This document shows, piece by piece, positions 56,692 to 64,000 of a stretch of DNA of 64,000 bases; positions within the stretch are counted from its first letter, which is position 1, and each line of letters opens with the position of its first letter. Both the position numbers and the translations under genes were made by a program. This DNA is from an uncultured Alcaligenaceae bacterium (GTDB taxonomy: Bacteria; Pseudomonadota; Gammaproteobacteria; Burkholderiales; Burkholderiaceae_B): NCBI GenBank assembly GCA_937995985.1, contig CALKIR010000025.1, positions 62,001 through 126,000 on the forward strand. The letters run 5' to 3'. Below the pieces are notes generated by a model. It ran no database searches and was not told the origin of the DNA. It worked only from the letters and a program-made list of their open reading frames with translations.

Positions 56692-59335
56692 AATATTCTC
56701 CCCGTTTGGTAATGCGTAAAAAAGGCAACGCATCGCAGTGCTCATAATCTTTAGGATCATGAATGATATTGTGTGCTGCCCCTGCTAGTAATTGCTGCCC
56801 CAACTGCTCTATATACTGTTGCCACTGGGCCAACTGAGCATCCCAATCCAAGGTATCATGCGCATACTCCTTGAAGCCGTGCTCTGCTACTTGCTCACCA
56901 ATACCATCAAAACCCACCTTATCGGCACTGACTTTGGCAATTGCTAGCCCAGCCACTGTTCGTTGCTGCGCCTGTAATAAACTGGCATATAAAGGTAATT
57001 GCAGCTCAATGGGCTGCGGACGCAGCCACTCATTCACAGGTAATTTAGCAGAGCGACTGCTTTTATAGTCAATCAGCAATAGGCGGCCATCTGCCAATTC
57101 ATCAATGCGATCAATACGCAAATTCAGCACCAACTCACCAATATGAAACTGCGCCTGCTGCTCGGCAGCAACACAATGAAAAGACTCATTACGCTGCGCC
57201 TCAACATGCATCCACTGCCACACTACTTGCTGCGTCCAGTGACCTATAAGATCCTGAATCGCACTAGGAAAGCCTGATAGCAATTCTAGTTTTAGTTGTT
57301 CAATAATGGCCGCAAGAGTTCGTTCGGCATAAGGACTTGCCAACCACTGTTGCACCCCCTTTAAACTTGGCTCGGGCAAGGTACGCCAAAGCTGCTCCAA
57401 CGCACGATGAATCACACTACCAAGCACATGACTGCGACTAATACTGGCATAATCAACCAGCTTTTGAGCCTGCAAGCGAAAGCGCACAAAAGCCCATTGT
57501 TGGTTGCGGGCAAAAATCTCTAGCAATGAGGCCCCCCCGTGCAACGGCTCTTGCTGCAACTGTACTGCTGGGGCCTGCTTATCCTCAATCTGCTCAAGAG
57601 CAAACGGCATAAGCGTCTGTGCACTTACACAACGAGACTGTATGACACAATCACTGATTAGAGGGCTAGGACGTAAAGCCTCTTCACCGTCAAACATTGG
57701 AGCACTCAACCAAATTTGCGGTGCACTACACAATAATTGCTCAAAACTAATTTTTGCCCACTCAAACTCTCGCTCTGGAGTAGAACGTGGTGCGTGATGA
57801 CGTGCTAAAGCACTAAAAGGAATAAAAGGATTGGGCTTGGGTGCCGCAGGAAATACCTGATCAGTAAGCCCTAATACCCATACGGCATCCCAGCGCCCCC
57901 CTTCAGCTTCGAGCATACCCAACACATCTAAACGCGCCTCAGGATCACGTTCTGGCTGAAACAGAACCTCTTGGCATAACCGCTTAAAAACATGCACAGC
58001 ATGGGCAAAACTCATCTCCCCCAACGCTAAGCCATACTGAGCACATTGCAAAAAACGCTCTTCAAAGGCCTGTAACACCTGATAGGTCACACTATCGATA
58101 TATTTCTGTCCCGGCAGCCCCAATGTAGCCAACCATTGACGCATGCGCCCAACCCATCCATCGGCAGTATCTAATTTAGGCGCTGCTTTGATCTGTGCCC
58201 ACACCTCTTGCCACCGCTCAAAAAATGCTGGCGCATGCTGGGCCAATGCCTGTTGCCAGTCACGCAAACTAAGCTCCATCACTTCAGTTTGCCGCCAATG
58301 CACATCCAAACGCGGACCAACCCAACCCAAGGGTCCTGCAGGGCCACTTAATAAAGCAGGACCCAGTAATTCAGGCGCCACCATCGGCTGCTCAGGATGA
58401 TACCGCCAAGCCTGCTGCCATACTTTGAGCACCTCTAACCAAGCTAACAGCTGCCGTACCTGAGGCCATTCACTCAAAGGACGCCCCACAGCCATATTCC
58501 AGCGCCCATCAAAATAATGATCCAACACTCGGCGTGCAAATGGCGCATATTTTTCTAACTCTACCGCTACAATGGCATAACGCCCATGAGGATTTTGAGT
58601 AAGTTGTTCTTGGGCCCACTGAGCTGCTAAACGCCATTCATGTTCTGCAGACTCTGCCTGCACTTGCCATTTTTCTTGGGCGGGAACAGCAGACCAAGAC
58701 AATATATATTGACGCACTCCATAATGAGACAAAATCTGTTGCAAACGCTTCAAACGAGGTGAAAACTCATGAAAACCCACCCAAACGATATGTTGCGCTG
58801 TACAAGACATAACCCCCTGTTTCAAGGCAGCAATTATTCTGTTCATGCTGCGATTATCATCATCTAAGTCATGCTGCTGCAAATACTCCTCATAAGCTTG
58901 GCGCCAGACTAAAAAACGCTCGTGATCTAAGTTTTGCTCCAAATCTTGAACAGAAATCTCCCATTCATCTAATAAACGATCCGCCTCATACGCCAACTTA
59001 GCCGCCTGCACACTATCAATAAGCGGGCTTTCATCCGCATCGCAACGACGGATTACCTCCTCCCAGACCTGTACTGAGCTAAAATTATCAAGTACATAAG
59101 CAGCAGGCATCTGTTGGGCATTAATAATCAAATCCTCTTCACACCGACGCCACCAAGCGCTAAGAGGCAACACCTCTGCTATTGCCATAGCTTGCTGATC
59201 CGCTTTGAGATGCTGCTGAAAGAAACTCAGTACGCGTCGTGCAAAACGATTATTAACTGTTATGATTTGAGTGGTTTCTGGCGGTAACTCAAGTAGTGCA
59301 TCATGATTGATGCGCGCTAATGATACTGCTGTCAC
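56681..59335 (-). CDS. addB: AddB-like PD-(D/E)XK nuclease protein (TIGR03623-type DNA repair protein)
   Basis: This is the presumed second subunit of the end-processing complex, 884 residues. The N-terminal half is a helicase-like fold without an intact Walker A (TVNNRFARRVLSFFQQ). The C-terminal nuclease domain has GSVIHRALEQLWR (about residue 636) and RIDRIDELADGRLLLIDYKS (about 750), the D and E/K catalytic residues. Relatives have four iron-sulphur cysteines flanking the nuclease; here only one of the expected positions (EHCDALPF near the C-terminus) seems to be Cys. It starts at a GTG with AGGAGG 4 nt upstream. It is co-translated with addA and divergent from modE (25 bp). Confidence 0.9.
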   Translation of the reverse strand: MTAVSLARINHDALLELPPETTQIITVNNRFARRVLSFFQQHLKADQQAMAIAEVLPLSAWWRRCEEDLIINAQQMPAAYVLDNFSSVQVWEEVIRRCDADESPLIDSVQAAKLAYEADRLLDEWEISVQDLEQNLDHERFLVWRQAYEEYLQQHDLDDDNRSMNRIIAALKQGVMSCTAQHIVWVGFHEFSPRLKRLQQILSHYGVRQYILSWSAVPAQEKWQVQAESAEHEWRLAAQWAQEQLTQNPHGRYAIVAVELEKYAPFARRVLDHYFDGRWNMAVGRPLSEWPQVRQLLAWLEVLKVWQQAWRYHPEQPMVAPELLGPALLSGPAGPLGWVGPRLDVHWRQTEVMELSLRDWQQALAQHAPAFFERWQEVWAQIKAAPKLDTADGWVGRMRQWLATLGLPGQKYIDSVTYQVLQAFEERFLQCAQYGLALGEMSFAHAVHVFKRLCQEVLFQPERDPEARLDVLGMLEAEGGRWDAVWVLGLTDQVFPAAPKPNPFIPFSALARHHAPRSTPEREFEWAKISFEQLLCSAPQIWLSAPMFDGEEALRPSPLISDCVIQSRCVSAQTLMPFALEQIEDKQAPAVQLQQEPLHGGASLLEIFARNQQWAFVRFRLQAQKLVDYASISRSHVLGSVIHRALEQLWRTLPEPSLKGVQQWLASPYAERTLAAIIEQLKLELLSGFPSAIQDLIGHWTQQVVWQWMHVEAQRNESFHCVAAEQQAQFHIGELVLNLRIDRIDELADGRLLLIDYKSSRSAKLPVNEWLRPQPIELQLPLYASLLQAQQRTVAGLAIAKVSADKVGFDGIGEQVAEHGFKEYAHDTLDWDAQLAQWQQYIEQLGQQLLAGAAHNIIHDPKDYEHCDALPFLRITKRGEYYEQ

Positions 59336-59360
59336 AACTCCTCCTCACGCTTGATCATCT

Positions 59361-60176
59361 ATGTCAGAATCTTTACCACCCATTGAACTAGCTGGATCCA
59401 TTTGGTTTCATACGGGCTCTACCAATTGGGGCAACCCAAGACGGATGGCCTTACTTGCAGCCATTCAAGAACATGGCTCTATAGCTGCTGCAGCCCGGCA
59501 TATTAACCTCAGCTATAAAGCAGCTTGGGATGCGGTCCATACAATTAATAGCCTAACCCCTGAGCCCCTCATTATATGCGCCGCAGGCGGAGCCCGGGGC
59601 GGTGGTGCCCACCTGAGTCCTAAGGCATTAGAAATATTAGCCCTATATCAACATATGCAACACCTGCATGAACAGTTTTTGCACCACTTGGCTCAACTGC
59701 AACCCGGACACCAAGACACGCTGGAGCTCTTACATAAAATGCTGCTTCATACCTCTGCCCGTAACACCTTCACTGGCACCATTCAAGCTATAGAAGAAGA
59801 TGCGATTCATGCGCTCATTAGTCTGGATATTGGTCTGTCTGAACCAATCCATGCCGCCATTACACAAGAGAGTCGCCAGCAGCTGCAGCTAGAGCGCGGA
59901 CAGGAAGCCCTCGCTTTTATCAAAGCCACCGCCATAGAACTATCCCCTCATCAACCCAGCGTCCATCCTATGAAGAGCAGTTTTTTGGCCCACCTCCAAG
60001 ATACCCAAAGCAGTCCACGCTATACCCAAGCACGCTTAGCACTTAATAAAGTCCTCACACTCACTGCCATCTTGCCTAAAGAAGAGAGTCAAAACTGGCC
60101 TCGGCCCTGGCCCCAGCATCTTTGGGTGAGCATCAATGCGCAACATGTTTTAATTGGCCGCTCAGGGCTGCAATGA
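59361..60176 (+). CDS. modE: ModE-family molybdate-responsive regulator
   Basis: ModE senses molybdate and controls molybdate uptake and molybdoenzyme genes. The N-terminal winged helix (about residues 5-110) has LAAIQEHGSIAAAARHINLSYKAAWDAV and GGARGGGAHLSPKALEIL. The first Mop/TOBE domain, ARNTFTGTIQAIEEDAIHAL to IKATAIELS, is clear (about residues 132-195). The second (about 205-270) is recognisable but poorly conserved. No modABC transporter or molybdoenzyme gene lies in the window, which is unusual for ModE. It is divergent from addB with only 25 bp between start codons. Confidence 0.9.
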   Translation: MSESLPPIELAGSIWFHTGSTNWGNPRRMALLAAIQEHGSIAAAARHINLSYKAAWDAVHTINSLTPEPLIICAAGGARGGGAHLSPKALEILALYQHMQHLHEQFLHHLAQLQPGHQDTLELLHKMLLHTSARNTFTGTIQAIEEDAIHALISLDIGLSEPIHAAITQESRQQLQLERGQEALAFIKATAIELSPHQPSVHPMKSSFLAHLQDTQSSPRYTQARLALNKVLTLTAILPKEESQNWPRPWPQHLWVSINAQHVLIGRSGLQ

Positions 60177-60370
60177 ACAGCATTCCCCATCCACATAGCC
60201 TATAGCTGTCCATATAATGAGAAACCAAGGAGCAAATAAAGCCTACGCCCCTCATACTGAAAGCTCAAGCATCCACTAACTGTCGCCCCTTTGAATACGC
60301 ATCGGCGCGACAATGAATAACAATATAGTTTGATATCACAGCTTGATACTGAGACTGAGGCCTCATAACT

Positions 60371-61276
60371 ATGATGTCCGCACCTAAAGATGAAGTAATT
60401 ATTGATGCATTTGTGCAAGCACTGTGGCTCGAGGAGGGACTCGCCCAAAATACGCTTGCAGCCTATCGTAGCGACCTACAATTACTCTCCTACTGGCTGG
60501 CCGAACAACGTGGCAGTCAGCTGCTTACCGCTCGGTCCGAGTGGCTTCAAGAGTGGCTCAGCGATCCCAAACTCGCCCCACGTGCCAGCACAGTCAATAG
60601 ACGCCTTGCGAGTATCAGAAAGTTTTATCAATGGGCTGCACGCGAGCACTATGCCCCCGATGGCCTAACTGATCATCTCTATGCAGCCAAGAGTAGCCCG
60701 CGCCTCCCGCATAGTATTAGCCTAGAGCAAGTAGAGGCACTGCTCAATACCCCAGCAGTCCACACCACTCAAGGGGCTCGAGATAAAGCAATGCTTGAAA
60801 CTCTTTATGCTACCGGCTTACGGGTCAGTGAACTGATTGCCATTCAGCTTCACCACTGTAACTTTGATGCCGGAGTCATTCATATTGAGCAGGGCAAAGG
60901 AGGCAAAGATCGCCTTGTCCCATTAGGAGAGCATGCCCAACAAAGCATTGCCTATTATTTACAGCATGCACGCCCACAATTACTAAGACAAACACACAGC
61001 CCTTATCTGTTTGTGACACGCTTAGGGCGCAGTATGAGCCGCCAAGCATTTTGGCAATTAGTGAAAAAATACGCCCTTCAAGCTGGCATCCAAGAACCGA
61101 TCTCGCCGCATACATTGCGCCATGCCTTTGCAACCCACCTGCTCGAACATGGGGCCGACTTAAGAGCCGTGCAATTACTACTTGGCCATGCAGATATTTC
61201 AACTACTCAGATTTATACGCACGTCGCCCAGCATCGCCTCCAAGCCATTCATCAACATCACCACCCACGCGCTTAA
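60371..61276 (+). CDS. xerD: Site-specific tyrosine recombinase XerD
   Basis: XerD with XerC resolves chromosome dimers at dif during division. The 301-residue protein has the SAM-like N-terminal domain (DAFVQALWLEEGLAQNTLAAYRSDL) and the catalytic domain. The active-site residues are R in ATGLRVSELIA, K in GKGGKDRLVPLG, HxxR in HTLRHAFATHLLEHG, H in LLGHADIS and Y in QIYTHV. Length and N-terminus fit XerD better than XerC. The start could also be the second ATG (60374). No mobile-element signs surround it, so it is chromosomal housekeeping. The 194 bp before it hold nothing I can name. Confidence 0.93.
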   Translation: MMSAPKDEVIIDAFVQALWLEEGLAQNTLAAYRSDLQLLSYWLAEQRGSQLLTARSEWLQEWLSDPKLAPRASTVNRRLASIRKFYQWAAREHYAPDGLTDHLYAAKSSPRLPHSISLEQVEALLNTPAVHTTQGARDKAMLETLYATGLRVSELIAIQLHHCNFDAGVIHIEQGKGGKDRLVPLGEHAQQSIAYYLQHARPQLLRQTHSPYLFVTRLGRSMSRQAFWQLVKKYALQAGIQEPISPHTLRHAFATHLLEHGADLRAVQLLLGHADISTTQIYTHVAQHRLQAIHQHHHPRA

Positions 61277-61281
61277 TAATT

Positions 61282-62181
61282 ATGTTGCATACCTTTGGTT
61301 TAATTCTGCCCGATGTTTTATTAGTCCTCATCGGTTGGCTGCTCTTTCGCACCCAATGGCTCTCTAGAGAGTTTTTTAACCACACAGAAAAACTCGTTTA
61401 TTATATTTTCTTTCCTGCTTTATTATTTTATTCAGTTACTCAAAACCCACTTAGCCTACAACAAATTACCACTCTAGGACTGGCCTCTTGGTTATTGGTA
61501 TTAGGCGGCATCGCGGTATCATTTCTCGCATTTCCTATTTTGCGCCCTGCTGACCATAAATACCACTCTATTGCACAATGCTGCTATCGCTTTAATACCT
61601 ATATTGCTTTATCTATTTCCATGGCTGTAGGCAGTCACGCAGGGCTTGGCATCATGGCTATTTATGTAGCCTTAACCGTACCTGTAGTAAATTTTGCCGC
61701 TGTCTATACCCTTGCTCAAAATAATCAAAGCCGCGTCTTATCAGCCGTACTTAAAAACCCCCTCATTATTTCTACCCTTGCAGGCTTTGCTTGGAATACC
61801 ACAGGCATTGAATTGGCTGCCCCCATCAATACAACATTAAGCCGTCTGGGCGCAAGTGCCTTACCTTTAGGTCTCATCTGTGTAGGCGCATCCTTGTCTT
61901 TACAAGCGATTCATGGTGCTAAAATACTGATTAGCTGGGTCACAGCCACCCGCTTATTAGTCATGCCCATACTTGCGCTACTCATTAATCTATGGCTGCC
62001 CTTGGCTCCATTAGAAAAGCAAATGCTATTGCTTTTTGCTTGCGTTCCGCCTGCTACAGCGAGCTACGTGCTAGCCGTGCGCATGGGCGGTGACGGTCAA
62101 CTGGTAGCGCTTACCTTATCCATAAGCACTGTCCTGGCTGCCTTGACCCTGCCTTTATGGATGATGATCAATTACCTATAA
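61282..62181 (+). CDS. AEC (auxin efflux carrier) family transporter
   Basis: This is a membrane protein of 299 residues with about ten helices in two inverted repeats. The ATG at 61282 gives MLHTFGLILPDVLLVLIGWL, the family N-terminus; the frame is open much further upstream but only because it runs inside xerD. EKLVYYIFFPALLFYSV (about residue 35) and LPLGLICVGASLSLQ (about 193) are typical. Bacterial members export or import malonate, malate or similar anions; the substrate here is unknown. It begins 5 bp after xerD and ends 23 bp before tsaE. Confidence 0.88.
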   Translation: MLHTFGLILPDVLLVLIGWLLFRTQWLSREFFNHTEKLVYYIFFPALLFYSVTQNPLSLQQITTLGLASWLLVLGGIAVSFLAFPILRPADHKYHSIAQCCYRFNTYIALSISMAVGSHAGLGIMAIYVALTVPVVNFAAVYTLAQNNQSRVLSAVLKNPLIISTLAGFAWNTTGIELAAPINTTLSRLGASALPLGLICVGASLSLQAIHGAKILISWVTATRLLVMPILALLINLWLPLAPLEKQMLLLFACVPPATASYVLAVRMGGDGQLVALTLSISTVLAALTLPLWMMINYL

Positions 62182-62204
62182 GGTCTTTGCAGGAGCCCAA
62201 CTTT

Positions 62205-62678
62205 ATGCCGCATACCATTTATCTTGAGGACGAATCAGCCACTGCTGCTTTTGCACAGCAATTAGCTCCTTATTTACAGCACCCTCCTCATAGCGGCGGG
62301 CGATTGTATCTGCACGGTGATTTGGGTGCCGGAAAAACCTCCTTTGTACGGGCCTTACTGCGCGCTCTAGGCGTAACTGGGCGTATTAAAAGCCCAAGTT
62401 ATGCCTTAGCCGAGCATTATGCCCTGCCCGCACAAAATGCGTATCATTTGGACTTTTATCGTTTTGATGACCCGCGCGAATGGCTCGATGCAGGATTTAG
62501 AGAGATCGTGACAGAGCCCAATGCCATTGTGCTGATTGAATGGCCAGAAAAAGCTCAAGACCTGTTGCCTGATCCTGACTTAAGCCTATATTTACAGTAT
62601 CAAAGTCTTGGACGCAGCTTACATATACACCCTCATAGTACAAAAGCCAAACAATGGATAAAGGCACTTGAACTTTGA
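62205..62678 (+). CDS. tsaE: tRNA threonylcarbamoyladenosine biosynthesis ATPase TsaE
   Basis: TsaE is the ATPase of the TsaBDE complex that makes t6A37 in ANN-decoding tRNAs. The 157-residue protein has Walker A in HGDLGAGKTSFVRALLRALG (about residue 38), the switch segment IKSPSYALAEHY and the AYHLDFYRFDDP motif followed by LIEWPEKA. AGGAG lies 9 nt before the ATG at 62205, which decides this start over an open frame of 16 codons upstream. tsaE-amiC is a common pair. Confidence 0.95.
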   Translation: MPHTIYLEDESATAAFAQQLAPYLQHPPHSGGRLYLHGDLGAGKTSFVRALLRALGVTGRIKSPSYALAEHYALPAQNAYHLDFYRFDDPREWLDAGFREIVTEPNAIVLIEWPEKAQDLLPDPDLSLYLQYQSLGRSLHIHPHSTKAKQWIKALEL

Positions 62679-62740
62679 AAGCCTACCCTGAACGATCCGC
62701 CCTCATGCGCAGAAGTTTAGCTTTTATTCACTTTGATACA

Positions 62741-62769
62741 TTCCACTTAAGCAACGAACAAGCTATAAT
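62741..62769 (+). promoter_or_regulatory. Possible promoter of amiC
   Basis: TATAAT at 62764-62769 is preceded by a weak TTCCAC at 62741-62746 with 17 bp between. It lies about 100 bp before the amiC ATG in the 190-bp interval after tsaE. A 125-codon reading frame crossing this interval and the amiC start has no family resemblance and is treated as a shadow. Confidence 0.4.
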
Positions 62770-62868
62770 ATTTCTAGAAACTAGAGCTACTGCATTGATA
62801 ATAAAGGAACTTAACTGTCCTAATGCTCCCATTCAAGCCTCTCTGACACGCTCATTAAAGGGATTACC

Positions 62869-64000
62869 ATGGCCAAAAAACAAAATTCTTATCACATACA
62901 GCCACCACGCCAGCCCCAAAGGCGAGGCTTTGTTGCTGCGGCCACAACCCTACTGCTTTTTCCTATTATCCCGCGTTTGGCTCATGCCGCTCAGGTTGTT
63001 GCCGTTCGTACTTGGCCGGCTGATGAATACACCCGCGTCACCCTTGAGTTAGGCTCTGAGCTCAAAACAGAACACTTCACCCTCACTAATCCCGACCGTT
63101 TAGTGGTGGATTTACATGGGGTGCAGCTAAATCATACCCTGCAGCAGCTCAATGGAATGGTACAGCCTAATGATCCATACATTGCAGGGGTTCGCGTGGG
63201 GCAAAATACTCCTGATGTGGTGCGACTTGTTTTGGACCTCAAGCAACCTATTGCGCCTCAGGTATTTACCCTCAAGCCAGTAGGAGAGTACCAATACCGC
63301 TTTGTTATTGATCTATATCCTTTGGTCGCACAAGATCCTATTCTTGCATTACAGCAGCAGTTTGACGATGACGATCCCTTAGCCGCTGTACTCGAAGAGT
63401 TGGCCATGAATCAAGCACCCAGCACTTCAGTACCCAAAGTACAGGGACAAAAGACTCCTCCTCCGCCCAAACCTGCTCCTAATGTGGCCAAAAAGCCTAC
63501 CCCACCTCCTACCAAGAGCGCGCCGAGCCAGCGCCCCGTACTGATTGCCATCGATCCTGGGCATGGGGGGGAGGATCCTGGGGCTATTGGTCCCAGTGGC
63601 ACACGCGAAAAAGATGTGGTTTTGCAAATTGCACGGCGCCTGCAAAAGCATATTGATGCACAACCTAATATGCGTGCCTACCTGACTCGTGATGGTGACT
63701 ATTTTGTTCCCCTGCATGTACGGGTCCAAAAGGCACGACGAGTGCAGGCCGATCTATTTGTTTCCATTCATGCCGATGCTTGGATCAAACCAACTGCTCG
63801 GGGCTCCTCGGTCTACGCCCTCTCCCAAAATGGAGCCAGTAGCGCCGCAGCTCGCTGGTTGGCCAACAAAGAAAATGAGGCGGATTTAGTAGGCGGCATC
63901 AATGTCAAATCGCATGACAAGCACGTTGCCCAGGTATTGCTTGACCTCTCTACCGCAGCACAAATCAATGACTCACTCCGTGTGGGCACACAGGTGCTTA
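62869..64000 (+). CDS. amiC: N-acetylmuramoyl-L-alanine amidase AmiC, 5' part (cut by window end)
   Basis: AmiC splits septal peptidoglycan at the amide bond between MurNAc and L-alanine, in the periplasm. The ATG at 62869 has AAAGGGA 5-6 nt upstream. Residues 1-41 hold a twin-arginine signal (PQRRGFVAAATTLLLFP, cleavage near LAHA-A). An AMIN domain (about 43-150) targets the septum. A Pro/Lys-rich linker runs at about 185-220, and an Amidase_3 domain starts with IAIDPGHGGEDPGA (zinc His). The zinc Glu is in GTREKDVV, and the next His in VSIHADAW. The frame is open to base 64000, so the C-terminus is missing. Confidence 0.95.
   Translation, partial: MAKKQNSYHIQPPRQPQRRGFVAAATTLLLFPIIPRLAHAAQVVAVRTWPADEYTRVTLELGSELKTEHFTLTNPDRLVVDLHGVQLNHTLQQLNGMVQPNDPYIAGVRVGQNTPDVVRLVLDLKQPIAPQVFTLKPVGEYQYRFVIDLYPLVAQDPILALQQQFDDDDPLAAVLEELAMNQAPSTSVPKVQGQKTPPPPKPAPNVAKKPTPPPTKSAPSQRPVLIAIDPGHGGEDPGAIGPSGTREKDVVLQIARRLQKHIDAQPNMRAYLTRDGDYFVPLHVRVQKARRVQADLFVSIHADAWIKPTARGSSVYALSQNGASSAAARWLANKENEADLVGGINVKSHDKHVAQVLLDLSTAAQINDSLRVGTQVL

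Noticed and set aside
53344..59335. A helicase-nuclease pair as a possible defence island
   Set aside because: The two genes match the AddAB-like recombination repair pair common in betaproteobacteria; no toxin, methylase or signalling gene accompanies them.
60371..61276. A tyrosine recombinase as evidence of an integrated element
   Set aside because: The protein is XerD-like in length and N-terminus, is embedded among conserved chromosomal genes, and there are no attachment-site repeats or phage genes nearby.
62675..63052. A 125-codon plus-strand reading frame between tsaE and amiC
   Set aside because: It overlaps the amiC signal and AMIN domain in another frame, has no family features, and amiC has a better start at 62869.

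Overview
The window is ordinary chromosome of a betaproteobacterium, most likely a member of the Alcaligenaceae (Bordetella/Advenella/Oligella/Paenalcaligenes relatives). The evidence is the gene content and order: aspartokinase-tilS-accA-alkA-cysS-TPR-PPIase-lpxH, suhB/trmJ-cysE, the SRP RNA next to dnaX-ybaB-recR, a paired AddAB-like helicase/nuclease, and a Bug-type tricarboxylate receptor, a family greatly expanded in this group. Base composition looks close to even. I saw no insertion sequence, prophage, CRISPR array, rRNA operon or plasmid function. The window begins just outside a tRNA-Ser gene and ends inside amiC.

Layout. 1-8.2 kb: tRNA-Ser, lysC, tilS, accA, alkA, cysS on the minus strand, then a TPR protein, a cyclophilin and lpxH on the plus strand. 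8.1-15.7 kb: an accessory metabolic block with a PrpB-like lyase and a GntR regulator divergent from tctC-tctB-tctA-abrB, followed by a TerC/CBS/CorC membrane protein. 15.7-21.5 kb: suhB, trmJ, cysE, an IclR regulator, an MscS channel and a luciferase-like monooxygenase. 21.5-27.8 kb: mutS facing bamC-dapA, an M50 protease and yciO. 27.9-31.6 kb: tRNA-His, cardiolipin synthase, tRNA-Arg, polysaccharide deacetylase, tRNA-Pro and an unusual substrate-binding protein without a signal peptide. 31.7-36.4 kb: pstSCAB behind a clear Pho box, next to an OlsB-like acyltransferase. 36.5-42.5 kb: glmM-folP, ftsH-rlmE, divergent yhbY, and greA with a structured leader. 42.5-50.3 kb: uraA, a histidine phosphatase, carAB and tal. 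50.3-59.3 kb: recR-ybaB-dnaX, the SRP RNA and the addA/addB pair. 59.4-64 kb: modE, xerD, an auxin-efflux-type carrier, tsaE and the 5' part of amiC.

How the genes fit together. Most are housekeeping: amino acid and nucleotide synthesis, envelope building, DNA replication and repair, and translation. Two sets look like conditional modules. The tct block can be read as uptake of a di- or tricarboxylate followed by C-C cleavage by a methylisocitrate-lyase-type enzyme under GntR control. The pst operon is a phosphate-starvation response; the neighbouring OlsB-like enzyme would make phosphorus-free ornithine lipid.

I did not find a convincing undescribed defence or mobile system. The observations most worth checking are a likely small RNA or attenuated leader upstream of greA, a cyclophilin gene with an export-signal start and a second, well-placed internal start, an AddB-like nuclease that appears to have lost its iron-sulphur cysteines, the tct/prpB/gntR/abrB module with its large operator-like inverted repeat, and the signal-less substrate-binding protein.
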